From NCBI GenBank assembly GCA_002479405.1, contig DLMX01000010.1:1-24433 (forward strand): a stretch of 24,433 nucleotides of DNA, read 5' to 3'. Source of the DNA: Methylophilaceae bacterium UBA7525 (GTDB lineage Bacteria > Pseudomonadota > Gammaproteobacteria > Burkholderiales > Methylophilaceae). The position numbers were made by a program, and so were the translations under genes. The notes beneath the pieces were generated by a model, which saw only the letters and a list, made by a program, of their open reading frames with translations, ran no database searches and was not told the origin of the DNA. Below, in pieces: positions 1 through 7,790 of the stretch (positions are counted from its first letter, which is position 1; each line of letters starts with the position of its first letter).

Positions 1-1902
1 GAGCTCAACGGCTTCATCCACATGCATGAAGATACGCCGGAATTCGTCGCCCGCTATATCGTGCGCGAAGCCCGTACCTATCTCGACAGCCTGGCGCCGC
101 CGTTCTTCCGTGCGCTGGTGCATTACGCGGCCGACGGTTCCTATTCCTGGCACTGCCCCGGCCACTCCGGCGGGGTTGCCTTCCTGAAATCACCTGTCGG
201 CCAGATGTTCCACCAGTTCTTCGGCGAAAACATGCTGCGTGCCGACGTCTGCAACGCCGTCGATGAACTGGGCCAGCTACTCGACCATACCGGCCCGGTC
301 GCAGCAAGCGAACGCAACGCTGCACGCATCTTCAATTGCGACCACCTGTATTTCGTCACCAACGGCACCTCGACTTCCAACAAGATCGTCTGGAACTCGA
401 CGGTCGCACCGGACGACATCGTCGTCGTTGACCGTAACTGCCACAAGTCGGTCCTGCATTCCATCATCATGACCGGCGCGATTCCGGTCTTCCTGATGCC
501 GACCCGCAACCACTTCGGCATCATCGGCCCGATCCCGAAAGAGGAATTCTCTTGGGAAAACATCCAGAGAAAGATCGCTGCCAACCCGTTCGCTACCGAC
601 AAGAACGCCAAGCCGCGTGTGCTGACCATCACGCAATCGACCTATGACGGCGTGCTGTATAACGTCGAAGAAATCAAGGAAATGCTGGATGGCAAGATCG
701 ACACCCTGCATTTCGACGAAGCCTGGCTGCCGCATGCGACTTTCCACGACTTCTATGGCGACTATCATGCGATTGGCGCCGACCGTCCGCGCTGCAAGAG
801 TTCCATGGTGTTCTCGACGCAATCCACGCACAAGCTGCTAGCCGGCCTTTCCCAAGCCTCGCAGATTCTGGTACAGGATGCCGAGGAAAACCGTCTGGAC
901 CGGGATGTCTTCAACGAAGCCTACCTGATGCACACTTCCACCAGCCCGCAGTATTCCATCATCGCCAGCTGCGACGTGGCAGCCGCCATGATGGAAGCGC
1001 CTGGAGGCACCGCACTGGTCGAGGAATCCCTGCGTGAAGCGCTGGATTTCCGTCGCGCCATGCGCAAAGTGGACGAGGCATGGGGTGCCGACTGGTGGTT
1101 CAAGGTCTGGGGACCGAATGACCTGTCTGAAGAAGGCCTGGAAGAGCGTGAAGCCTGGATGCTGAAAGCCAACGAACGCTGGCACGGGTTCGGCAACCTG
1201 GCCGAAGGTTTCAACATGCTGGACCCGATCAAGGCCACCATCATTACTCCAGGGCTGGATGTTGACGGCTCATTCTCCGAGGAATTCGGCATACCAGCCG
1301 CCATCGTCACCAAATATCTGGCTGAACACGGGGTCATCGTCGAGAAGACCGGTCTCTATTCCTTCTTCATCATGTTCACCATCGGCATCACCAAGGGCCG
1401 CTGGAACACCATGGTAGCCGCCCTGCAACAGTTCAAGGACGACTACGACAAGAATCAGCCATGCTGGAAGGTACTACCTGAATTCGTCGCCAAGCATCCG
1501 CGCTACGAGCGCGTCGGCCTGCGCGATCTCAGCACGCAGATTCATGAAGTCTACAAGGCCAATGACGTCGCCCGCCTGACAACGGAAATGTATCTCTCGG
1601 ACATGATACCTGCCATGAAACCGACCGACGCCTTTGCCCGCATGGCTCACCGCAGGATTGACCGGGTACCTATTGACGACCTTGAAGGCCGCATCACGGC
1701 GGTACTGCTGACCCCTTATCCTCCTGGCATTCCGTTACTGATTCCAGGTGAGCAGTTCAACAGGAAGATTGTGAATTACCTGAAATTCGCCCGCGACTTC
1801 AACGAACGTTTCCCCGGTTTCGAAACCGATGTGCACGGTCTGGTCAAAGGTAACGTCGATGGCAAGTCCATGTATTACGTGGATTGCGTTACGCAGGCCT
1901 AG
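1..1902 (+). CDS. Orn/Lys/Arg decarboxylase family protein, 5' partial
   Basis: PLP-dependent fold-type I amino-acid decarboxylase of the large OKR_DC family, which decarboxylates arginine, lysine or ornithine to a polyamine or diamine in the cytoplasm. The reading frame is open from base 1, so the N-terminal wing domain and true start lie outside; an internal Met codon is at 22. Counting from that Met, the PLP-binding Asp is D232 in FDEAW and the Schiff-base Lys is K271 in STHKLLAGLSQAS (codon at 832-834). CPGHSGG (45-51) and SERNAARIF are also typical of the family. About 630 residues are present against roughly 710-760 for full-length members. The substrate cannot be assigned from the sequence. 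The gene is convergent with folA, with 17 bp between stop codons and no clear hairpin terminator. Confidence 0.9.
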   Translation, partial: ELNGFIHMHEDTPEFVARYIVREARTYLDSLAPPFFRALVHYAADGSYSWHCPGHSGGVAFLKSPVGQMFHQFFGENMLRADVCNAVDELGQLLDHTGPVAASERNAARIFNCDHLYFVTNGTSTSNKIVWNSTVAPDDIVVVDRNCHKSVLHSIIMTGAIPVFLMPTRNHFGIIGPIPKEEFSWENIQRKIAANPFATDKNAKPRVLTITQSTYDGVLYNVEEIKEMLDGKIDTLHFDEAWLPHATFHDFYGDYHAIGADRPRCKSSMVFSTQSTHKLLAGLSQASQILVQDAEENRLDRDVFNEAYLMHTSTSPQYSIIASCDVAAAMMEAPGGTALVEESLREALDFRRAMRKVDEAWGADWWFKVWGPNDLSEEGLEEREAWMLKANERWHGFGNLAEGFNMLDPIKATIITPGLDVDGSFSEEFGIPAAIVTKYLAEHGVIVEKTGLYSFFIMFTIGITKGRWNTMVAALQQFKDDYDKNQPCWKVLPEFVAKHPRYERVGLRDLSTQIHEVYKANDVARLTTEMYLSDMIPAMKPTDAFARMAHRRIDRVPIDDLEGRITAVLLTPYPPGIPLLIPGEQFNRKIVNYLKFARDFNERFPGFETDVHGLVKGNVDGKSMYYVDCVTQA

Positions 1903-1919
1903 ACGCGGGAATTTTTTAA

Positions 1920-2402
1920 TTAATTTCTTGTGTAGGTCACGTAACTGAAGCGCAGGCCGTTTGCCGAGATGTGTGATTCACGGGAAATTTCCTGCCACTG
2001 TTCAATGTCAAATTCCGGCATGAATGCATCGCCTTCATACTCGGCATGGATTTCCGTCAGATAGAGTTTATCCGCCAAGTCGAAGCCCTCTGCGTAGAGC
2101 TCCGCACCACCGATCAGAAAAGCCTCAGGATCATCGCCGCATTTTGCAACAGCCTCTTGCAGTGAGTGCGTGATAACTGCGCCGGGCACCGCATAATCCC
2201 TGTTACGCGTGACGATGACCGTTGTCCGGTCCGGCAGCAGCCGATTCAGTGACTCATAGGTTTTTCTGCCCATGATGATATGATGACCCGTAGTTAATGC
2301 GCGAAAGCGTTTCAGGTCTTCCGGCAAGTGCCAGGGCAGCGTATTGTTGATGCCGATGATGCCGTTGCTGGCGACGGCCACAATGAGTGAGAGGGAAGTC
2401 AT
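1920..2402 (-). CDS. folA: dihydrofolate reductase
   Basis: Reduces dihydrofolate to tetrahydrofolate with NADPH, regenerating the cofactor oxidised by thymidylate synthase. The 160 residues match the usual DHFR length. Visible signatures are the N-terminal strand LSLIVAVASNGIIG, the substrate loop LPWHLPEDL with the catalytic acid D29, the NADPH-binding GRKTYES (45-51) and LIGGAELY. The start at 2402 gives the standard DHFR N-terminus. There is no well-spaced Shine-Dalgarno, only GAGG one base before the ATG. thyA lies on the same strand but 20 kb away at 22562, although the two genes are often neighbours in proteobacteria. The gene is divergent from the glrK-like gene. Confidence 0.96.
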   Translation of the reverse strand: MTSLSLIVAVASNGIIGINNTLPWHLPEDLKRFRALTTGHHIIMGRKTYESLNRLLPDRTTVIVTRNRDYAVPGAVITHSLQEAVAKCGDDPEAFLIGGAELYAEGFDLADKLYLTEIHAEYEGDAFMPEFDIEQWQEISRESHISANGLRFSYVTYTRN

Positions 2403-2408
2403 GCCTCG

Positions 2409-2414
2409 ATTATA
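2409..2414 (-). promoter_or_regulatory. candidate folA -10 box
   Basis: On the minus strand there is a perfect TATAAT six bases before the folA ATG. A transcription start 6-7 bases downstream of the box would fall on the A of the start codon, so the mRNA would be leaderless or nearly so. No convincing -35 hexamer is present at 16-18 bp spacing, so the call is tentative. Confidence 0.35.
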
Positions 2415-2480
2415 CTTTCTGTTCTTACAGACCGCTGCGATGATTTCACTGTGATGATCTTCAAATAGCGAAGCTGCAAA

Positions 2481-3920
2481 TTGCGTATCCGTTATCCGAA
2501 TTCCTTTCTCAAACTGCTGCTGCTTGGCTTCATGCTGGCCATGCTGCCGTTACTGTTTGCCTTCGGCAACGCAATGCTGCATGTCGACCGGCTGGCGGAA
2601 CAAAGCCAGAGCACACTGGCACAAGCAGTACAGGCAACCCGCACCAGCCGCGTGCTGATAGAACAACTCAGCCAGATGGAACGCAGCGCAAGACAATACT
2701 TCGTGCTGCAGGACAAACTGCTGCTGGACAATTACAAGGTCGCGCAGGAGAAATTCAATAGCGCCATCCTCGAACTCAGTGCGATCCCTCTGGGTCAGGA
2801 CCAACGTCAGGCCCTGGATAAACTGGCAAAAGATGAAACCGCATTGCATACCGACATTCTGATCCAGACCCATGCACTGACACCGCCAGAAAGCATTGTT
2901 GCCCGCTTCCTCGACCTTTCGTCCCAGGCACAGAATATTCTGGCGGAAAACAATCGGCTGATCGACCTGGAGTCCGCCGCCCTTTCCGAGGCAGCGCAAC
3001 AGACGCAAAAAATGATGCTGCAGCAAACCATCACACTGGTCCCTGTTGCACTGATCGCTGCCCTCATCATCACCTTTCTGGTCGCACAGCCGATCCGGCG
3101 CATGGATGCGGCGATACGTCGTCTGGGTAACGGCGAATACTCCGAACCTATCAGTATCGACGGACCGGGGGACTTGCGCAATCTGGGCGAACGTCTGGAC
3201 TGGCTGCGTCAGCAGCTACTGGAATTGGAACAGCAAAAACAGCGCTTTCTGCGTCATGTCTCGCACGAACTGAAGACGCCGCTGACCGCAATACGCGAAG
3301 GCAGTGAACTGTTGCACGATGAAGTCGGCGGCCAACTCAGTCCGCAGCAGCGCGAAATCGCCGGCATCCTGCGCGAAAGCAGCCTGCGCCTGCAAAAGAT
3401 GATCGAGAATCTGCTGAGCTACACGGCCGTCAATTCCAGGAAAACCGAACTCATCAAGCAGCGTGTCGCGGTCATTGATATCATAGACGCGGTACTCGCG
3501 CACTACGCACTGAGCCTCAGCAGCAAGCATATCAGGATCACGCACGACTACCAGCCGCTGACACTGATGGCGGACAAGGAAAAACTGCAAACCATCATCG
3601 ACAACCTGATCTCAAATGCCATCAAATACACGCCGCAAAGCGGTACCATCCATATTACCGTCAAACAGTCTGAACAATTCGGCATCCTGGAAATCCATGA
3701 TCAGGGGCCGGGCATACTGCCCACCGATCGTTACCGCTTGTTCGAACCTTTCTATCGCGGCAGCGGTTCCTATGAAAGCTTGGTCAGCGGTAGCGGCCTT
3801 GGTCTGTCAATAGCGAAAGAGTATGTTGATGCCCATGGCGGAGAAATCAGCTTGGTACCATCGGACTATGGTGCACATTTCCGTGTACGTTTACCATTGG
3901 AGTCCGGAGATAATGAATAG
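2481..3920 (+). CDS. glrK: sensor histidine kinase, GlrK/QseE type
   Basis: Membrane sensor kinase that would phosphorylate the GlrR-type regulator encoded two genes downstream. Order of parts in 479 residues: TM1 about 11-29; periplasmic helical region 30-180 carrying MERSARQYFVLQD, a stretch I recognise from enterobacterial GlrK; TM2 about 183-202; HAMP about 203-255; HisKA with phospho-acceptor H262 in RHVSHELKTPLTA; HATPase with N-box NLISNAIKYTP, DQGPGI and GSGLGLSI. The start is a TTG; an in-frame stop 15 bp upstream excludes a longer protein. TTG gives the expected short basic N-terminus, whereas the next Met (residue 18) lies inside TM1. The ribosome binding site is poor. It forms an operon with the next two genes (10 bp gap, then a 4 bp overlap). 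Family assignment is firm; the signal sensed is unknown. Confidence 0.92.
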   Translation: MRIRYPNSFLKLLLLGFMLAMLPLLFAFGNAMLHVDRLAEQSQSTLAQAVQATRTSRVLIEQLSQMERSARQYFVLQDKLLLDNYKVAQEKFNSAILELSAIPLGQDQRQALDKLAKDETALHTDILIQTHALTPPESIVARFLDLSSQAQNILAENNRLIDLESAALSEAAQQTQKMMLQQTITLVPVALIAALIITFLVAQPIRRMDAAIRRLGNGEYSEPISIDGPGDLRNLGERLDWLRQQLLELEQQKQRFLRHVSHELKTPLTAIREGSELLHDEVGGQLSPQQREIAGILRESSLRLQKMIENLLSYTAVNSRKTELIKQRVAVIDIIDAVLAHYALSLSSKHIRITHDYQPLTLMADKEKLQTIIDNLISNAIKYTPQSGTIHITVKQSEQFGILEIHDQGPGILPTDRYRLFEPFYRGSGSYESLVSGSGLGLSIAKEYVDAHGGEISLVPSDYGAHFRVRLPLESGDNE

Positions 3921-3929
3921 AAGTGCCCC

Positions 3930-4478
3930 ATGAATTTATTTAATCTGCCAAGCCTGATCTATCTGACAGCGATACTGTTAGGCCTGTCCGGCTGCGCTCA
4001 GCTGTCTCAGGATAGGGATAAAGGCGATGGCAGCGCCCCGGTCACGGGCACACACCTGGCCCCAACCGACTACAAGCGGATTCTTGCATTCTCGCAGGAC
4101 TTCCCGAAGCTCTCACTGGAGGCCCAACGGAAAGAACTGACCCGACTGAATCAGACCGCCGCCTACAACGCGCAATCGAAATTAATGCTGGCTTTGGCTT
4201 ACGGCCTGCCCAACAGCCAGTTGCGTGACGCCGTCAAGGCACAATCGCTGCTTGATGAAATTGCCACGGACAAACGCATGGATGAGGATAGCCTGATCCT
4301 GGCTGCCATCATGCGCGACTACATCAGTGAACTGAGCAAATCCGCGCAGAAAGCCAGAGATGAACAAAAACGGGCGGATACGGCCCAGCAGAAGCTGGAC
4401 GAACTGCAGAAGAAACTTGACGATTTGAAAAATATTGAGAAAACGATGGTTGACCGGGACCAGGGAGTCAAAAAATGA
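3930..4478 (+). CDS. qseG: QseG-like lipoprotein
   Basis: Small lipoprotein of 182 residues between the kinase and regulator genes, the position of qseG in enterobacterial qseEGF. The signal peptide ends in a lipobox L-S-G-C with the lipidated Cys at residue 22. The C-terminal region from about residue 130 is highly charged and heptad-like (EQKRADTAQQKLDELQKKL), predicting a coiled coil. In Enterobacteriaceae QseG is an outer-membrane lipoprotein that contacts the QseE/GlrK periplasmic domain. Transfer of that role here rests on synteny and architecture, since sequence similarity in this family is low. The stop codon overlaps the next start (ATGA), implying translational coupling. Confidence 0.75.
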   Translation: MNLFNLPSLIYLTAILLGLSGCAQLSQDRDKGDGSAPVTGTHLAPTDYKRILAFSQDFPKLSLEAQRKELTRLNQTAAYNAQSKLMLALAYGLPNSQLRDAVKAQSLLDEIATDKRMDEDSLILAAIMRDYISELSKSAQKARDEQKRADTAQQKLDELQKKLDDLKNIEKTMVDRDQGVKK

Positions 4479-5872
4479 GTGGTACGAGTACGCAAGCTAT
4501 GGGTACCCATGCCGGCAAGCGCATACTGACAGTCGATGATGATCCGGATATCCTGAAATTGCTGAATATGCGGCTGAATGCCGCCGGCTATCAGACCATG
4601 TCTGCCAGTAATGGCGAAGAAGCACTTGCCCAGATCGCCATCAACCGGCCGGCACTGGTCATCAGCGACTTGCGCATGCCTGGAATGGATGGACTCTCGC
4701 TATTCGATGCCATCCATCAGAGCGACCCTGCACTACCACTGATCATGCTGACGGCACACGGCTCCATCCCGGAAGCTGTGGATGCGACACAGCGCGGCGT
4801 GTTCGGCTTTCTGACCAAGCCATTCGACAGCAAATCGCTGCTGCAGCAGGTCGAAGCCGCACTGCGCACTACCGCCGGCTCCCATGCCGGCAAGCAGGAC
4901 GAAGACGTCGAAAGCTGGCGGGCCGAGATCATGACGCGCAGTCCTCAGATGGAGAACCTGCTGGGGCAGGCCAAGCTCATCTCCAGCTCGGATGCCAGCG
5001 TGTTGATCCAGGGCGAGAGCGGTACCGGCAAGGAACTGTTCGCACGCGCCATCCATCAAGCCAGCCCGCGACGCGATAACCCCTTCATAGCAATCAATTG
5101 CGGCGCGATACCGGAACAATTGCTGGAGTCCGAACTGTTCGGCCACAGCAAGGGGGCTTTCACCGGCGCATTACGCGACCATAAAGGCTTGTTCCAGAGC
5201 GCCGATGGCGGCACGCTGTTCCTCGATGAAATCGGCGACATGCCCATGCCACTTCAAGTCAAGCTGCTGCGTGCGCTTCAGGAGCGCACCATACGTCCGG
5301 TCGGCTCCAACAGCAGCATACCGGTCAATGTCCGCGTGATTTCCGCCACCCACCGCAACCTGGCAGAAGAAATGAAATCCGGCCGCTTCCGCGAGGATCT
5401 TTATTACCGCATCAATGTGGTCGGCCTTGAGATTCCCGCCCTGGCAGCACGTCGAGAGGATATCTCCCTGCTGGCCAACTGCTTTCTGCATCGTCTGAGC
5501 GAGAAATACGGCAAACACCTCAATGGATTCGCGCCCGAGGCCATGGAATTACTGATTGCCGCCCCATGGCCCGGCAATGTGCGCCAATTGCAGAACATTG
5601 TGGAGCAGACTGTCGTACTTTCCACCACCTCTCTGGTACCGGCATCACTGGTTCAAAAAGCACTGCATGATGATATCGGCGGCATACTGCCTTTCGAGAC
5701 TGCACGAAAGAATTTCGAACGCGATTATCTGATCAAACTGCTGAAAGCGACCAATGGCAGCGTCACCCAGGCATCACGCCTGGCGCAGCGCAATAGAACA
5801 GAGTTCTACAAACTCCTGCAGCGACATGAATTGACGCCCGCACTCTTCAAGGAAACGCCGCCAGCCAGCTAG
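4475..5872 (+). CDS. glrR: sigma-54-dependent response regulator, GlrR/QseF type
   Basis: Response regulator of 465 residues that activates sigma-54 promoters. It has a receiver domain at 16-130 with phospho-acceptor D65 and acidic pocket D21-D23, then an AAA+ domain with Walker A GESGTGKE (180-187), the sigma-54 contact loop GAFTGA (227-232) and Walker B GGTLFLDEIGD. A C-terminal Fis-type helix-turn-helix (TNGSVTQASRLAQRNRTEFYKLLQRH) follows. The start overlaps the qseG-like stop by 4 bp and has GGGAG upstream. In enterobacteria GlrR binds TGTC-N10-GACA sites and drives glmY and rpoE. Two such sites and a sigma-54 promoter lie directly downstream of this gene (5873-6036), suggesting what it controls here. 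Confidence 0.95.
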   Translation: MSGTSTQAMGTHAGKRILTVDDDPDILKLLNMRLNAAGYQTMSASNGEEALAQIAINRPALVISDLRMPGMDGLSLFDAIHQSDPALPLIMLTAHGSIPEAVDATQRGVFGFLTKPFDSKSLLQQVEAALRTTAGSHAGKQDEDVESWRAEIMTRSPQMENLLGQAKLISSSDASVLIQGESGTGKELFARAIHQASPRRDNPFIAINCGAIPEQLLESELFGHSKGAFTGALRDHKGLFQSADGGTLFLDEIGDMPMPLQVKLLRALQERTIRPVGSNSSIPVNVRVISATHRNLAEEMKSGRFREDLYYRINVVGLEIPALAARREDISLLANCFLHRLSEKYGKHLNGFAPEAMELLIAAPWPGNVRQLQNIVEQTVVLSTTSLVPASLVQKALHDDIGGILPFETARKNFERDYLIKLLKATNGSVTQASRLAQRNRTEFYKLLQRHELTPALFKETPPAS

Positions 5873-5890
5873 TGTCGTCGTTCTGAGACA
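5873..5890 (+). promoter_or_regulatory. GlrR-type site 1 (TGTC-N10-GACA)
   Basis: An exact TGTC-N10-GACA, the consensus described for enterobacterial GlrR, begins immediately after the glrR stop codon. Its centre is about 140 bp upstream of the -24 GG of the sigma-54 promoter at 6020-6036, a normal distance for an enhancer-type activator. Confidence 0.65.
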
Positions 5891-5936
5891 TTAATTATCA
5901 TTATTTTTCAAACACTTAATCTATAGTGAATTTTTC

Positions 5937-5954
5937 TGTCTGCGTTCGACTACA
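5937..5954 (+). promoter_or_regulatory. GlrR-type site 2 (TGTC-N10-TACA)
   Basis: TGTC-N10-TACA, one mismatch from the GlrR consensus, lies exactly 64 bp after site 1. That is close to six helical turns, so both sites would be on the same DNA face. An overlapping perfect inverted repeat GTCTG-N10-CAGAC spans 5938-5957. Confidence 0.55.
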
Positions 5955-6019
5955 GACTGCATGCCTTTAACAACCTCAAAAATAAAAATAACTATTTGAT
6001 TTAAATAATATTTTTAAAG

Positions 6020-6036
6020 TTGGCACACCTCATGCT
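6020..6036 (+). promoter_or_regulatory. sigma-54 promoter (-24/-12)
   Basis: TTGGCAC at the -24 element and ATGCT at the -12 element match consensus TTGGCAC-N5-TTGCW, with the required 10 bp between the invariant GG (6022-6023) and GC (6034-6035). The predicted start is near 6047, about 28 bp before the BON/EF-hand gene at 6075, whose ribosome binding site (GGAGG) follows. The preceding gene encodes a sigma-54 activator. Confidence 0.8.
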
Positions 6037-6074
6037 GTTATCTCACTGTGTATTAATTCACTGGAGGATAAGGC

Positions 6075-6617
6075 ATGAATCCTGATAACAAATTCAAAGA
6101 TCCAAACAAAACCAGACTGGCCGCAGGCAGTCTTGCTGCCGCCACTGCACTGACGCTCGCCATTATCAGTTCGCAGGTAGCTGCAGTCGGCACTGAAGAT
6201 ACTGTCAATCAAAAACCACTGTCCGCTGAATTCAAGAAGCTGGACATCAACTCAGACAAACAGCTTACACCGGAAGAAGTAGCCAAAGACAAGGATGTCA
6301 GCAGCTACTTTGCCGAAGCCGACATCAATCAGGACGGCTTTCTTTCTGCTGATGAATACATCAGCTTCAAGAGCAATGTGCAACAAATGCGCGTCTCGGC
6401 CTATATCGATGATGCAACGGTCACAGCCAAGGTAAAAGCCGAACTGATCAAGGATGCCGGCCTGGATGGTATCAACATCAGTGTTGAAACGCACAAAGGT
6501 CAGGTCATTCTCAGCGGCTTCGTCAACAATGGCGAGCAGCTCCTGAGAGCAGTTCATATCGCATCGGGCGTCAATGGTGTGCAATCCGTCAAGAACGCAC
6601 TGGTGATCCGGAGCTGA
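6075..6617 (+). CDS. exported EF-hand and BON domain protein
   Basis: Envelope protein of 180 residues. It has a basic N-terminus with a hydrophobic signal or anchor segment at about 16-37, ending in VAAVG with no lipobox. Two consecutive EF-hand loops follow, DINSDKQLTPEE (57-68) and DINQDGFLSADE (83-94), both with acidic or oxygen ligands at positions 1, 3, 5, 9 and 12. A BON domain occupies about 111-178 (DDATVTAKVKAELIKD, then GQVILSGFV). BON domains are thought to bind membranes or glycans in envelope-stress proteins such as OsmY; paired EF-hands bind Ca2+. The start is fixed by GGAGG 9 bp upstream. It is probably transcribed from the sigma-54 promoter at 6020 under GlrR control. The exact role is unknown. 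Confidence 0.85.
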   Translation: MNPDNKFKDPNKTRLAAGSLAAATALTLAIISSQVAAVGTEDTVNQKPLSAEFKKLDINSDKQLTPEEVAKDKDVSSYFAEADINQDGFLSADEYISFKSNVQQMRVSAYIDDATVTAKVKAELIKDAGLDGINISVETHKGQVILSGFVNNGEQLLRAVHIASGVNGVQSVKNALVIRS

Positions 6618-6672
6618 TTGAGCATGGCACTCAGCAGACTTATCAGGCCGTTGCATGTGGGCGCATCCAGGA

Positions 6673-6691
6673 TGTCATGCATCATCGGACA
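6673..6691 (+). promoter_or_regulatory. possible degenerate GlrR site
   Basis: TGTC-N11-GACA, one base longer than the GlrR consensus spacing. It lies about 80 bp upstream of the candidate sigma-54 element at 6760, nearly the distance of site 2 from the 6020 promoter. Weak on its own. The 303 bp between 6618 and 6920 hold this, the 6760 element and no convincing gene. Confidence 0.25.
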
Positions 6692-6759
6692 AAATATGCG
6701 CCCGGCAAACGTACCAAGCAATCAGACTGCCGACGGCTTTTCTATCCTGGAAACTGCCG

Positions 6760-6776
6760 TTGGCGGCAAGTCTGCA
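6760..6776 (+). promoter_or_regulatory. candidate second sigma-54 promoter
   Basis: TTGGC followed at correct spacing by CTGCA keeps the invariant GG (6762-6763) and GC (6774-6775) with 10 bp between them. The CAC after GG is replaced by CGG, so it is weaker than the 6020 element. A transcript would begin near 6787 with a leader of about 130 bases before the gene at 6921. Confidence 0.35.
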
Positions 6777-6920
6777 TCTGCCAGAACCATCCTTAATACA
6801 AACAGGAAAAAGCGCGAAAAGGAGCTGATCAGCAGACAAGCCTGCGATGCATCCGGGAATCTTTACCACAGATTTTATTTCCAGAGGTCATAACAGGACA
6901 CCGCCTGCCAGCAAGAATTC

Positions 6921-7571
6921 ATGATGAAAATCATAAAACTGAAAACATCACACCCGATAGTTTTATACGTTGCCATTGCTCTGACAGCATTAAGTATTAT
7001 TGGCAGCATTGCGATTGCCCGCCTGGTTCCGGCATCCGGCACACAAATCACAGCCAGCGAAGAGAGTAGCCAACAAAAGGATGAGCCCGGCGTCAGCTCG
7101 GACAGATCAGCAGATGACAGTGCTTACTTCAGCAACAGATTGTTTGCAAAAGTTGAATATGCACAAAAGCCTTTCAATAGCGCTGTCAAACCGAAACTAT
7201 CGAATTGTTTCAATTGCGGTGTAGTTGTCGGCATTGAAACTATTCCGGGAAAAGTCACGGAGACGGCAGACCCCGAGTTGAAACCACATTCAGGAGATAT
7301 GTCCGAACAACACCTTGATAGCTATCTGAATGCACACAGAATGAATGCCAGACTGATCGTCATGGATGAATCAAGTACCAAAGCCAACATCAAGGCAAGT
7401 AGCGACCTGAGTCTGAGCCAGGATGCTAGCGTTTACACAAATGTGGCCGCATATATCGTCAAGGTTCGCATGCGAAATGGCCATCACCTTACCGTTACCC
7501 TGAACACACCGCCGCAACAGAAGATTGGCGACAGGGTAAGAATAATCAACGAAAGAACCATTACCGCATAA
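6921..7571 (+). CDS. single-pass membrane protein with CxxC motif, unknown function
   Basis: Protein of 216 residues with a basic N-terminus, one transmembrane segment at about 12-36 and a long hydrophilic part predicted periplasmic. It contains LSNCFNCGVVVGIETI (CxxC about residues 94-97) and a C-terminal beta-rich stretch with YIVKVRMRNGHHLTV and GDRVRII. The CxxCGVV-plus-C-terminal-VRM layout resembles SlyB/glycine-zipper-associated membrane proteins of betaproteobacteria, but I cannot name a function. A Met-Met start leaves the first or second ATG possible; no strong Shine-Dalgarno. It is followed by a good terminator (7601-7639). It is co-directional with the EF-hand/BON gene and may share its sigma-54 control. 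Confidence 0.75.
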   Translation: MMKIIKLKTSHPIVLYVAIALTALSIIGSIAIARLVPASGTQITASEESSQQKDEPGVSSDRSADDSAYFSNRLFAKVEYAQKPFNSAVKPKLSNCFNCGVVVGIETIPGKVTETADPELKPHSGDMSEQHLDSYLNAHRMNARLIVMDESSTKANIKASSDLSLSQDASVYTNVAAYIVKVRMRNGHHLTVTLNTPPQQKIGDRVRIINERTITA

Positions 7572-7600
7572 TCGATTATCTCCACTACCCTCCCCTGACA

Positions 7601-7639
7601 GCGGGCCTTCCTCTCCCCGAGAAGGTTCCGCTTTTTTTT
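7601..7639 (+). terminator. Rho-independent terminator after the 6921-7571 gene
   Basis: GCGG-CCTT-CTC pairs with GAG-AAGG-CCGC (small bulges, loop of about five), followed by eight T. It lies 30 bp after the stop codon. Confidence 0.8.
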
Positions 7640-7690
7640 GCCTTGAACAAATAAGCGTTCCAGGATTTTCTTTCAATACTTCGCAGACGA

Positions 7691-7728
7691 AAAAAGCGAG
7701 CCTGAATCTGGGGAGATCAGAGGCTCGC
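7691..7728 (-). terminator. Rho-independent terminator of the TonB receptor gene
   Basis: On the minus strand GCGAGCCT...AGGCTCGC forms an 8 bp stem with an inner ATCT-CCCC-AGAT tip, followed by T-rich sequence. A diverged copy occurs at 10268-10304 behind the receptor relic. Confidence 0.8.
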
Positions 7729-7790
7729 TGTGAGAGAGGGGATAGCTGAAAGCGATCCCCCACGCACCCGGAGATGATGCTGGCTATTGT

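Noticed and set aside
6075..6617. Lanmodulin-like lanthanide-binding protein
   Set aside because: Only two EF-hands, without Pro at loop position 2 or Asp at position 9, and joined to a BON domain; not the lanmodulin layout.
6618..6893. 91-codon + strand frame starting at TTG
   Set aside because: Starts right at the preceding stop without a ribosome binding site, has no recognisable domain, and covers the candidate second sigma-54 promoter.
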